A program made the translations under genes and the position numbers. This document shows, piece after piece, positions 12,715 through 24,500 of a stretch of 64,000 nucleotides of DNA. Positions within the stretch are counted from its first letter, which is position 1, and every line of letters begins with the position of its first letter. Under the pieces are notes generated by a model. The model searched no databases and was not told where the DNA came from. It saw only the letters and a list, made by a program, of their open reading frames with translations. This DNA is from Jacaranda mimosifolia. Lineage: Eukaryota; Streptophyta; Magnoliopsida; Lamiales; Bignoniaceae. The stretch covers positions 30,604,230-30,668,229 of the forward strand of contig CM032121.1 in the NCBI GenBank assembly GCA_018894105.1, in the 5' to 3' direction.

Positions 12715-13578
12715 GCCGCCGTTGGCCATCATCCACTGCCGTCGACCATCGTGAGAAAAGTGAAACACCACCACCAATCGAAGCCTTTTAGCTTCATAAA
12801 TTTAACGCCCCCTTCAATTTTGAGTTTCGCCATCGGGAAGGCCTCCAATTAGCCAAAAAATCGAACTGGGTCACCTTATCACTGTGGCGCGCCGCCCCGC
12901 GTAATTCTCATCCGTCACTGGTTGGTTCATGAAATTGAGGATTCCGGGATGCTCCTTAGGCTAAACCAATCACAGCCCACAGCTTAGACTGAAGCTTCAG
13001 CCGTCAGAGACTTCGTGACCACCATCTCCGCCGTAGCAATAACTTCGAGTCAAAATTTCGGCTGCCTTACCGCTTGGTTTTGGAAGAGAATAGTACCAAT
13101 GTGTTCCTTGTGAGGAGATGAGCAAAATGGTATATAGCTTGATGGGTTTCATTGCTCATTGGAGAAGGTGGTTGGAGGAGGAAGGCGGTGGTTGCATGGA
13201 GGAAAATTGAGGAAAATTGGGGGTTGAATTGCTATATATAGGACTAATTTTTGAAATCCAATTTTGACCCCCAAAACTTCTGCCTAGCTTCCAATTGGGT
13301 CCTTAAAGATTTAACCCACTTCAATTTCAGTCCCTAGACTAAGTTAGTGCCTCACTTTGGCCCCTTTGACCCAAAATATTAGCCATGCAATCCCAAAACT
13401 TTGAAAATGTGATCCAATCAAGTCTTGCTTAATTTCACTTTGACCCCAAAACTTTAAATTTTTTTGCAATTAAGTTCTTTTTATTTATTTTTCGAGCCAT
13501 AAAATCCAACCAACCCATATCTTGAATTTCTAAATTCTTATTTTCTCAAAAATCAAAATTTAGGGATGTTGCACCAAA

Positions 13579-13852
13579 ACTCTCGAAAACAAATTTTTAG
13601 CTATTCTCCAAAATATAAACAAAAATTCATTACTTTCTCCAACACAAGTATCACAGTCCCCAACTCTACTCTTAAAACTCATTCTCCCAAACACATAATA
13701 CAAAACATATAAAATATAACCAAACACTACGTTAGCAAAAAAGAAAAGAAAAGTAAGGGTTTAATTGAAATGGTAACAATTTTATTGGGCTAGTTGGAAT
13801 TTACCCCACTGTGATTTGTGCAATAGGCATCAAACCGTACTGTGAAAAAAAA

Positions 13853-13883
<31 letters not shown>

Positions 13884-15461
13884 AAATAACTTCCTTATGT
13901 TTTTTAAAACCTCCTTCCCCTCCACATTTTTTGCTCATTTAATATAATTTTAATATAAGAAGACGAGTTTACCCTAATCATTTCACATATTTATAATTCA
14001 ATTTAAATAACTTTTTATTATCATAGTTTATTTATTTTTTCTTTTTTTCATTCTTTTCTTTTCTTTTTATTCTCATTTCTCTCTTCTTCCATTATTTCAT
14101 ATATTTCTCATTTTATACATATATATAAATTTATCATTATTTTATAGATATTTGTATATATAAATTTATCTATAAAATTTTAAATAATTTTTATTTTTAT
14201 CTTTGTTTTTTCTAATTATTCATACATATATACTTATTTTTTCCATTTATACTTATTCACATATATAATATACATATATATAAATTTATCAATAAAATTT
14301 AAATTACTTTTATTTTATCTATTTTTTTTCTATTTATTCATTCTGAATTAAACAATATTTAATATATATATAACATAGTTTTTTATTCATATTTATATAC
14401 ATATATAGTATATACACACACACACACACATACATATATATATATATTTATATAAATTTCAATAAAATCTAAAGAAGATTCATCATATATTTCTCATTTT
14501 ATACATATATAAATTTATTATTATTTCTCATTTCTCATACTTATATACATATATAGTATATATATACATATATATAAATTTCAATAAAATTTAAAGAAGA
14601 TTTATCATATATTTCTCATTTTATACATATATAAATTTATCATTATTTCTCATGTCTCATTATTTCATATATTTTTATTTTATACATATGTATAAATTTA
14701 TTTAATGAATTTGGATGGCAATGCAATTTTTTTTCCCTCGAACTTTGTATTCCCTCCAAAATTTGGCCCATAAAAAATGTTAACAATTGTTTTTATTATT
14801 AGTTTGACATAATAATTTAACTTGATTTCTTCCAAAATTTTGATTCCCTCTAATAATAATGAATTCTCTTTATTTTTTTCGATTCCTCTAAATTTTAGCT
14901 CCTCCATTTTTTTTTGTATAAATAATTTGTAGCGAACTTAATTTCTTTTATCTTAGATTATACGATGAATTGACATATAATTTTTTAAATTATTAAATGA
15001 CTTTCTATTATAGTTAAAATAGTTAAATAACATATAATTTGGACTTATAAATTTTGGTGCTCAAGAATTTAATTTTTTATTATAATTTATTACAATATTC
15101 TTTTAGAAAAATTCTAAAAACTCCTTAAAATAAATAGTTAAAGTTTATATACCTGAATAACAAAAGAAAAGAAAGAAATCTAGTTTACCATAATACTTAA
15201 TGAAAAGAAAATGGTCCTTGAAATTAAGCTTGTTAATGTTACATTTTGTTTTTTAGTCATTGTATTGGCCAGTTAAAGATTTTTATAACTTATAGATATC
15301 TATATGTTAATTGTGTGTATGTTTTACTATATAAATTGCTAAAATGAAGATAACTTTCGTGGTCTAATATAGTGTAAAAAGTATTAACTTAAAGTGTATT
15401 ATTAAATGTAATGATTATTAACTTTCATAGACCTGAACAAGTTGTTCATAAGAATTAGTTG
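13579..15461. other. AT-rich CACTA interior, no gene
   Basis: Very AT-rich, with TATATA tracts and a CA microsatellite near 13870 and 14415. A tandem repeat of about 122 bp (TTTCTCATTTTATACATATA) starts at 14483 and 14605 and is partly repeated at 14097 and 14660. No reading frame here resembles a protein. Confidence 0.75.
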
Positions 15462-15469
15462 GTCTACAT

Positions 15470-16264
15470 TAGGGGTGTAAACGGATATTAAACGGATCGA
15501 ATACATTGTTTTTATATTCGTATCTGTTTAACTTTTTGAATATTTGAATACGGATACGAATTTGACGGATATTTAAAAATAATATTCAAATTCGTATCAG
15601 TCGGATATCGATCCGATTCGGATATATCCGTATTCGATTATAATTATTCAAATGAATTCATATTTTATTAAATTTATACGTATTCTAATCATTGTTTTGT
15701 ATTTATATTCGATGATAATTATTTAGATATCCATTTACGAATATCCTAATACGTGAATACATGAACCTATAACAAATATATATTTTAATTAATAGAAGGA
15801 ACTATGTAATTTAATTAAAACGAGAGTAATCAAACAAATAACATAATTTCTCATTAATAATTGACTTTATAATTGATTATTAGTACTTATTAATGGTATT
15901 TAAGTATATTAATTATAAAATTAACCAACAATAATTATGTTGATTAACTTTATTCTTCAAGTTTTTCTCTATATTACAATAATTTTTTAAATTTATTCTT
16001 TTTTCTTCCCAATTCTTCAATTATAATTTATATATATACATGTATGGATTATGATATTTTTATTGAAAAATATAAATAATACATTATTTAATAAATATAT
16101 ATTCGGATCGGATACGCATTTACCATATCCATATCCATTTATAATCGGATATCTACTAATCGAATACAGATAATATCTGCTTTAAACGGATGCAGATAAA
16201 TTTTGTATAAACGGATACAAATGTGAACGGTAAACCAATTTTTGAATATCCATTTACAGCCCTA
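15470..16264. mobile_element. hAT-superfamily non-autonomous element
   Basis: Terminal inverted repeats TAGGGGTGTAAACGGATATT (left) and AATATCCATTTACAGCCCTA (right) are flanked by a perfect 8-bp duplication GTCTACAT (15462-15469 and 16265-16272). Eight-base duplications and this kind of end mark hAT elements. The 795-bp body is AT-rich, has repeated CGGATA/TATCCG words near both ends and no transposase. Confidence 0.92.
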
Positions 16265-16272
16265 GTCTACAT

Positions 16273-17950
16273 ATTATATTTCCTTCACAAAGATAAGTTT
16301 CCCACCAAAAATGAATTCCCCTATTATTTTTTTTTATTACCTCCAAATTTTTGCTCCTTCGTCGATTTTGTGTATAAATAGTATTTACAAACATTATTTA
16401 TTTTATCTTATATTATAAGATGAATTATGATGTATTATTATGGAGGTTAAAAATTTAATTCTATTCTTTGTTATTTTTTATTAGGATATTGTTTTTGAAC
16501 AAAAAGATTTTAGAAAAATTATTTATAAATTCTAAAAACTTTAGTCTTTATGTGTAATTAATTTCATTTTAAAAATTAAAATATTCTGCACTAATATTAT
16601 ATTGATGTGGACAATTTTAACATGCATTTATTGAAATGTTTTTACACTTAATTAACACAAATTGTTTTGAAATTGATCAACTTTTATAACTTTAATATAG
16701 TTGGAAAATTTGAAATTATTTTGAAATACTCATGACATTGTAATATAAACTTAGTAATATAGTCATAAGTTTAATAAAATTATTTTTTATCCCCATATAT
16801 TTAATTAAATTTTTGAAGAACTGTTAGCATCCTTAACAAATTTGTAGACATCGGTTGAAATTTTATATTAAAATTAAAAAATATCCTTAAAAAACTGTTT
16901 TGATTATTTTTAAGACAAAAATACCATGAACTTATTTGTAACTTTACATGGGGGATTAACTTTAATATTATTTAAATTACTCAGAATAAATTTAAGTAAT
17001 TTTATTAATAATTTTTTCAAATATTAAATGATCTTTTAATTCAAGTTGAATTAAAAATGTAAAAATTTAAAATCATCAACATATCTAAATTAATTTAATT
17101 AAACATATTTATTAATTATAAAATAAAAATAAAAATCAAATCCATCTCTTAATTAAATATGATTTTGTTTTTAAATTACATCTCAATAATATTAAAAAAA
17201 ATCATATTTAAAATTACTTAATTAGATTAAGTTGAATATATTTATTAAATATAAAAAAATATTTATTAACTAAAATAAATAATTTAAAAATAAAAATAAA
17301 AATAAGATCTAAAAATATCATACTGACAATAGTAATTTTAAAATGTCAATTTCACCATACCAACCCAATAAAAAAGTTATTGATATGATATCTTGGTCCC
17401 TCTTAAAACACAAATAAATAAATAATTTTCTTCCAATTCATTTTCCACCTACCACCCAAAATATAAACAAACAATCATCACATTCCCCAACCCCCCTTCT
17501 GAAAAATCATTTTGCTAAAATATTTTGACAAAATGCTCCAATTCATAAACAAACAAGCCCTAATTTAAACTAGTTTCATTAAATTTATTAATTAATAAAA
17601 AATAAATAAGTCAAAATGTGTGAGATCTAGAGTTTGAACCTTGTGAGACCTTGATGTGTGTATATATAAATAAAAAAAATTAAATTTATTTATTAATCAA
17701 AATAAATAATTTAAATAAAAATAAAATATAAAATTTTAACCTAACAGTATAATTTTAATAATTTCAAATAAATAATTTTTTTAAATTATTTTGACAAAAT
17801 AGTGTAATGATTTTAAATAAATAACATAAGTAAAAAAAATCAATATTAAGTTTAGTAAGCAAAGAGTATAGGAGACAAGGCTTGAGAGCTATATTAAGTT
17901 TTGGAGGCAAAGAGAATAAGTAATATGTGCATCTCTATCTAATTTATATC
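16273..17950. other. AT-rich CACTA interior, no gene
   Basis: I see no gene, only AT-rich sequence with many short ATTAAAT/AATAAAT runs and no open frame of useful length. Confidence 0.7.
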
Positions 17951-17956
17951 AGTTGT

Positions 17957-18480
17957 AGGCAAGATGGTTAGTACTTTTCTGCATGTGGGCGTTGGCGCGG
18001 GATCGAGTCCCGCTTCAAGCAAACCTGTGGATTTATCTCTATCCAACAACAGTCTATCGCGCCCAGGCCTAAGATGCTGGGCCTATTCCAGCAGGCCCAA
18101 CAGCTCAACCCAGCGCGCCGAAGCCGGGTACTTGAGTTCGAGGCCCAATGAGCGGGCCCAGCAGTTCCAACAAGCCCAATTGCTCAGCCCAGCGCATTGA
18201 AGCCAGGAGCCCAAGTCCGAGGCCCAATGAGTGGGCCTAGTAGTTCCCAGCCCAGCCCACGGACCATTGTCCATCCAGCTTTATTGCAGTGTAGTAGATG
18301 GCCTAGTGTGTTAAAGCTTGATGAAGCGGCCCAAAACTGGGGGCCTAATCTAATGGTTTGGTGCTCGCCTAAAGCGCATTGCGCCGAAGTCCAGAGAGCG
18401 AAGCCCAGCATGCCCATACTGAGCCCCAGTCGGTCCAGCCCAGCTCGTCGGCCCAACGTTTGCCTGCCCATCTACTAGTG
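17957..18480. other. GC-rich block near the CACTA right end, with a tRNA-like box and a 79-bp duplication
   Basis: A sharp rise in GC in an otherwise AT-rich element. At 17995-18010 GGGATCGAGTCCCGC resembles a tRNA T-arm or Pol III box B, but I cannot fold a full tRNA around it. From about 18088 two copies of a roughly 79-bp unit follow (CCCAGCGCGCCGAAGCC... and CCCAGCGCATTGAAGCC...), each ending in GAGGCCCAATGAG. Reading frames on both strands are open only because of base composition. GC-rich subterminal blocks are known in some CACTA elements; the function here is unknown. Confidence 0.55.
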
Positions 18481-18499
18481 GCCCAGCGAGATCGAAAAA

Positions 18500-18823
18500 T
18501 TATGTTATGCATTGTAACGAAAAAATAAAATACAACAAAATTGCCAATATTTTAGTAACTAAATATTTCGTTACGCTATAAAAATCTATTGTAACTAATA
18601 CACTTTTTTGTTACTAATATCATATTTTTGATAACGACATGTTTCGTCGCCATAAGGTAATCATTCGTAATAAACCATAAATTTCGTTACTAAGATTTTT
18701 TGCGACGAGCTTTAGCTTACGAAATTTCAGCGATGAAAAATTCGTTATCAATATTTTGTGTAACGAATTTCAGCATTATGGTATCAAAATTAGTCGTTAC
18801 TAAAAGTGTAATTTGTTGTAGTG
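18500..18823. repeat. CACTA right subterminal repeat region
   Basis: Repeated TCGTTAC, GTAACGAA, TAACTAA and TTCGTTA words in both orientations lead into the right terminal inverted repeat, mirroring the left end. Confidence 0.7.
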
Positions 18824-18826
18824 ATT

Positions 18827-19551
18827 ACAAATGACATTCAAATTCACATTAACACTAATTGTTAGTGGCCACCTTGGTATGGACACTTGGCACCCTTTCC
18901 TTGACCACACACCATCCCATTCCTATATATAGATATAGGAGGAGAGGGGGCAACCAAATGGTGAGGCATTGCTAGGTGTCAATTATTCTTCCAACAAACT
19001 TGGATAGTGGGCATCTAATTGTTAGCATCCCATTATTCTCTCCAACCTTTTTTTCTTCTTCCACCTCCATTTTCCAAGCCTTTTCTTCTCCTTTCTCTGC
19101 AAATATCTCCAACATATTGTAGAGAATAGGTCCTATCTATGGTGTGTGGACTATGTCATTAGAGGCCAACCATTTAGTTGCTATTGTTCTTGTTTGAGGT
19201 AGTTTTTGGTAGCCATTTAGACCGAGTTTTGGGAGGCCTTTTAGTGTTCTGTTTCGGATGATTTTTGGAGTTTTGAATCCTCAAGGTGTGGTGACATTCC
19301 AGTAAAGTTTTCAGCCTAAAAGGAGAAGTCTAACTGAGGGATAACCGGTAGTGATTCTACTGCGCCAATGAGAAGCTTCTTCAATGGTTGAAGAGAGTTT
19401 TTCTTGCTCCTTGATTTTTCTATTGTCATCAAGGTATTTCCCTTCCATAAATTTGATTTCTATGTATATCTTGATCCTTGGGGATGTGTGTGGGCTAGTT
19501 ACATTCATTTTTTTTTTAAATATTTGGATCCTAGTGCCACACACATCTACA
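18827..19551 (+). repeat. 5' LTR of copia copy 1, right portion
   Basis: It continues the LTR interrupted at 1164: joined across the insertion it aligns with 40215-40956 of copy 2. It contains a TATA-like CCTATATATAG at 18923, where LTR transcription would be expected to start, and ends CATCTACA two bases before the primer site. The corrected LTR length is about 2.2 kb. Confidence 0.88.
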
Positions 19552-19553
19552 AG

Positions 19554-19566
19554 TGGTATCAGAGCC
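19554..19566 (+). promoter_or_regulatory. tRNA-iMet primer binding site, copia copy 1
   Basis: TGGTATCAGAGCC, the exact complement of the 3' end of plant initiator Met tRNA, lies two bases after the LTR end. Confidence 0.93.
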
Positions 19567-21547
19567 ATATTCATACATGAATTTGGATTTTTCTTGGCTT
19601 GGATGATTGGTTCTTGTGAAGAATTGATTAACATCACCATGTACTCGATCCATATGATAGGTTGGAGTGTATGGATGGTCTCATTTATGGCTCCTTGATT
19701 AATGGATTAAATCATGCTATTATGTGCTTCAAATGTTAAATCATGTGATGAGTATTTTTTAATTATTTTTGCCTAATGTTGAATTTTAATTTGGCATTGG
19801 TGGGTGTTATATGTTGATATAGCATGTTGTGAATGGCCTTAAGTTGTTTTGGTCATTTTTGGGTCAAATAAAATTGGATATATTTGGAGATTTTTGAAGA
19901 ATATGATTCTTGCTTAAACATGTTTTTCAAGCATCTTTGGGCACTTGATATTTCAGTTTTAAAATCTATTTTAATTTGAAAATTTCAGCCATGTTGTGTG
20001 TTTTGATGTTTAGAAGTTGTTCTAAAATTTTTGGTGCACAAAAGTTGAGTCGAAAATGGCTTGACTTGCTTATGACCCCCAAAACAGGGGAGCTACCACT
20101 TGGCAACACACAATAGGGCAGTGGCCAAGAGCTACTGCCTAGCAATGTGGAAGCTGCGGCCAACAATGCCTAGTTGGGTTTGGGATGAATTTTGAGCTTT
20201 TCTTTTGGTTCTTTTTGTGACCAAATTTATTCTGAAACACACACAATGGATGCACAAGTGTTGTGCAAGTTCTCAGAATTGTGTTGGACACTTTGTGGTT
20301 GCTTTTAAAACTTGTTAAAGTTGATTTCCATTTGTTGCAAAAATAAGATGCATAAATGTTATGCTTGTTTTTGCTTGAGCAATTATTTGTTAATTTGATT
20401 AGCATTTAATTTATGGAATTGAATGTCAATTCTTGATTTATTTATTGTTCATTTAAGTGTTGAATGGATGATGAATGAATAGGGATGATCATGAGCCTTT
20501 AATATGAATTTTATTTGTTTCAAGTTATTAAAAAGGGTTGTATTAAATTGGGGCTTGCATGCCTATTAATTTCTATTTTGTAAATGTTATGAGAGTAGAA
20601 TCACTAGGAGTGAGGTTTACTTTCTCATGTAAATGTTACAAGGAGCAAAGAAGATCATTGTAGGCAAGAAGACCCATAAATATATGGGATACACTCATGT
20701 AATAGTTAGATTTAAACAACCCACTTAAAATCAACTAAGTGGTACACCTATAGCTCTAAGTGCACCACTTGGTTAAGCTCATAGTCATCCCACCCTAGGA
20801 GCATGTTAGGCGCATTTACTTATTTATGCTTTTCATATCCTATTAATGTATGAGATGTACGATTAATATATAGAGAACCTAAATAAGAAGATAAAATGAT
20901 GAGATCTTTGTAAGCAAAAACCTTCTACTTAGAATGTCTAAGTGCTTTCAAATATCAAGTCAAAATGGATACACGTTAAAAGAGTTTAATAAATCCATGC
21001 CTTCTACTAATAGTATGTGGCATTACAACACTACCATTATTTGTGTGATATCTCATGAGTCATGGGTCACGCTTATAGAGGAAAGCTGTGACCATATACT
21101 TAGCATGAGATGCACTTTGATTTGAGAATGCCCATGCATTAGCACACGAGTCGTGGGATGTCGTGGGCTTGTCTCGAATTGAAGATTGATTGGTAGGTAT
21201 GACTTGACACCTAGTAATGTGGATGTCTCACGAGTCGTGGGTCTACATGAAAAGTAAGGCAAAATACATCAAGAGTTGTATGAGATGCAATTAGCAAAAG
21301 TTGCTTACCTTTGGATTGTTTATGGATGTCTCACGAGTCATGGGTTTACTTGCAAGTCCTTAGGATCTTGATTTTCTCTAGGAAATGAGATTTCCCAAAT
21401 TCTTCCAGGGGGTGAAGGATTTAATAAAACAGTGGGAGAAAAATATGCTTGAAAGACCATCAACATGTTTTTAATATCAATATTCAATCACATGCTTATA
21501 CTTTTTTTTTTCGCCTCTTGTAGATTTTTGAAATCTTCAAAAACAAA
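19567..21547 (+). other. Long untranslated leader of copia copy 1 with repeated CACGAGTC motif
   Basis: Almost 2 kb separates the primer site from the first gag codon, and copy 2 has the same length and layout (40972-42929). Near its end, TCTCATGAGTCATGGG-like motifs recur at 21049, 21145, 21224 and 21328. The homologous places in copy 2 carry GGCACTCGATCATGGGG-like versions. I see no conserved coding frame in it. Confidence 0.75.
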
Positions 21548-24500
21548 ATGGCTAAAAATCCACTTGCAAGCATTTTGGAAACCAATAAGCTAACTAGGCC
21601 AAACTTCCACGACTAGTTAAGAAACCTTAAGATAATTTTTGACTCCGATAAGAGGACTTATGTCCTAGATTAAAGTCCTACGAATACATCGGGTGATGAT
21701 GCCACTGATGAGGACCATGAAAGGTTCATGAAATTTGTAGACGATGATCTACAATTTAGATGCCTCATGTTGGATTCCATGACCAACGAGCTTCAAAAGA
21801 CTCACGAGCATATGAAATATGCTAGAGAGGCCTACTTGCATCTACAAGAGTTGTTTGGTGTAAAAACTAGACACGAAATGTTCGCTTTGCCTAAGGAGCT
21901 CTTCAGGTCAAGGATGAGTGAGGTGACAAGTGTCCATGATCATGGGTTCAAGATGATTGAACTCATTGAGAAGCTTAGACAACTTGACATGATTATGGAC
22001 AATGACCTCTATGTAGATTTGATCCTCCAGTCATTGCTCCCATCATTTGACCAATTCGTTATGAACTTTAATATGTCCAAACAAGAAGTTATGATTAACA
22101 AATTGGTGAGCATGCTTGTGACCGTTGAGGTGACTATGAAAAAGGAGAAGCCCTTTATTCTAGCTTCTTCCTCTAAGTTAAAAGGCCCTAAGGGCCCAAG
22201 AAAGTGAGGTAAGAGGAAGAAGAGTTTTTCCTCGAAAGGGAAACAATCCGTGAAATGTTTCGGGGGGTCAAGAAAAAGGTTAAAACCGATGCAAGTTGTT
22301 TTCATTGTGGTGAAAAAGGGCACTGTAAGAGAAACTGCAAGGCTTACCTTACAAACCTTGAAAATGGTATATACTTTATTGAAGTGCATTTAACGACCAA
22401 TTCTTGCTCATGTGTATTTGATACCGCATGTGGTTCTCATCTTTGTAATTCATTACAGGGGATGGAAAGAAGAAAAAAGTCTGTGTGAAGGGGATATGAT
22501 CCTTTGCCTAGGAAATAGAGCAAGAGTTGCGGCCATGGTCCAAGGCATTATCAAGTTAGACTTGGGGCATTTTAGTATTGTACTTAATCTAGTATATTGT
22601 GTACCGAATTTTGTTAAGAACATTATATCAATTCCCATTCTTGATTGTGAAGGATATGATTTTTCTATATCAAATAAGACATTGAAAGCATTGAAAAATG
22701 GTTCTTTAATTGCTCAAGGTACATTGATTGACGGGTTATGCGTACTTGAATCTCAACCTTCACTAATGCATATTCAATCAAGTAAAAGGAAATTAGATAA
22801 GCAAGAAGATGCCATCCTTTGGCATGCAAGACTTGGGCATATCTCTAAGAATAGGATGAGTAAGATGGAAGCACTCAAAGCACTAAAAGTCACTGGCATT
22901 GAGGACCTTCCTATTTGTGAATCTTGTTTAAAGGGGAAAATGACCAAGGCTCCTTTTGTAAGATAATTGGAGCACTCCACAAGTCCTTTAGATTTGATCC
23001 ATATTGATGTTTGTGGCCTACTAAGAGTTAGTGTGAGAAATGGATGTTCTTACTTCATCACCTTCATCGATGATTATAATCGGTTTGGACACATGTATCT
23101 TATGAAGTATAAGTCCAAAGCTTTTGAAAAGTTCAAAGAATATATGAATGAAGTGGAAAAGCAATTATGACTTATGAATGAAGTGGAAAAGCAATTATGA
23201 CTTAGTATTAAAGCTTTTCGATAGGATCAAGGGTGAGAATACTTAAGTACTGAATTCTTAGATCATCTAAAAGAGAATGAGATTATCTCACAATGGACTT
23301 CGCCCAGCAAACCCCAACACAATGAGTAGCCGAGAGGAGAAACCGTACCTTGTTGGACATCGTACGTTCTATGATGAGTTTTTTCAATGTGCCCATATCT
23401 TTTTAGGGATACGCCTTATAAATGGAGGTGAAGTTACTAAATGTAGTACCTTCAAAGTCGGTGCCAAAAATGTCGCATGAGATGTGGTATGGCAAAGCAC
23501 CCTCTTACCACTACCTTAGTGTCTGGGGGTCTCTTGTTTACGTGAGATGAATAGTGGGATACAAGTCGGATAATAGATCCATCTTGTGTATGTTTGTGGG
23601 ATGCCTAAGAGAGTCTATGGGTTATTACTTTTATAATCCCTCAGAACAAAGAGTGTTTGTTTCGAGGAACACCACCTTTTTGGAAAAGAAATTTCTATTG
23701 TATGGAAATGACATTGTTGTTGAACTTGATGGAATTCAAGATGATTATCAAATTCCACAGGCAGTGGAAACAAGCGAGCAATAAGAACCTCGCACACAAC
23801 CTTTGAGAAGGTCGGACCGAATCAAGAAGCAACCAAAAAAGTGCGGATTTCTTTATGAGATGGGCTAGTTGGAATTGATCCGAAAACTTATGAGGAAGCT
23901 ATATTGGACATAGACTTGGGATATTGGCTTAACGCCATGAGATCCGAAATGGACTCCATATACTCCAACAAAGTATGAACTTTGGTAGATCCACCGGAGG
24001 AAAAGGTTTCCATTGGTTGCAAGTGAATTTGTAAGCGAAAGCTAGGAGTTAATGGAGAGGTATTGACCTTTAAGGCGCAACTAGTGGTAAAAGGTTACAC
24101 TTAAAGACTCGATATCGATTTCGAGGAAACCTTTTCACTGGTCGTTATGCCTAAGCCCCTTTGGATTCTACTTGCCATAGCCGCATACTATGACTATGAG
24201 ATATGTCAAATGGATGTGAAAACTGCTTTCCTCAATGGAGACAATGAAAAAGAAATCTATATGGAGTAATCACAAGGTTTTACATCCAAGGGGAGTGAGC
24301 AAAAAGTTTGCAAACTCCAGAAATCTACTTATAAACTCAAACAGGCGTCCCAAAGTTGGAACATACGTTTTGACAGGATAATCAAATCATTTGGCTTTGA
24401 TAAAAATGTGTACGAACCATGTGTGTATATGAAGGCTAGTGGGAGTAGTGTACAATTTATTGTACTTTATGTCGATGACATTATTCTCATTGGGAATGAG

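Larger units (their letters stand above)
4018..13573 (-). mobile_element. Ty3/gypsy gag-only LTR element (TR-GAG type)
   Basis: It is flanked by a perfect 5-bp duplication CCAAA (4013-4017 and 13574-13578). On the minus strand the order is 5' LTR (8475-13573, interrupted), primer site TGGTATCAGATCC (8458-8470), gag remnant, purine tract TTTTAAGGGAGGGA (6507-6521), 3' LTR (4018-6506). The internal region is only 1968 bp and holds gag with a CCHC knuckle but no protease, reverse transcriptase, RNase H or integrase. That matches the non-autonomous TR-GAG group described in plant genomes, which needs pol from a partner element. It is inserted in the CACTA element and split by a solo LTR. Confidence 0.9.
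8475..13573 (-). repeat. 5' LTR of the gag-only gypsy element, interrupted by a solo LTR
   Basis: Two LTR pieces, 8475-10046 and 12715-13573, together about 2.4 kb, line up in order with 4018-6506. A second LTR plus its 5-bp duplication separates them. The outer end reads (minus strand) TGCAACATCCC at 13573. Confidence 0.9.
1165..18823. mobile_element. CACTA (En/Spm-type) DNA transposon, non-autonomous, with nested insertions
   Basis: The left end reads CACTACAACAAATTGCACTT and the right end is its near-perfect inverted copy (one mismatch, at 18809-18810 region). A 3-bp duplication ATT flanks it (1162-1164 and 18824-18826). Three bases is the duplication size of CACTA elements. Both ends carry many short GTAAC/GTTAC-containing motifs (1185-1580 and 18510-18810), like the subterminal transposase-binding repeats of this superfamily. 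No transposase (TnpD-type) reading frame is visible anywhere between them, so it appears non-autonomous. Removing the Mutator-like, gypsy and hAT insertions leaves a core of about 5.5 kb. Confidence 0.9.

Noticed and set aside
17995..18010. Possible tRNA gene or SINE head
   Set aside because: Only a T-arm-like box is visible. No acceptor stem or D-arm partner can be paired convincingly, so it is mentioned only inside the GC-rich block.
18083..18478. Overlapping open frames on both strands in the GC-rich block
   Set aside because: Frames are open on both strands because of base composition and the 79-bp duplication. There is no protein-like conservation between units.
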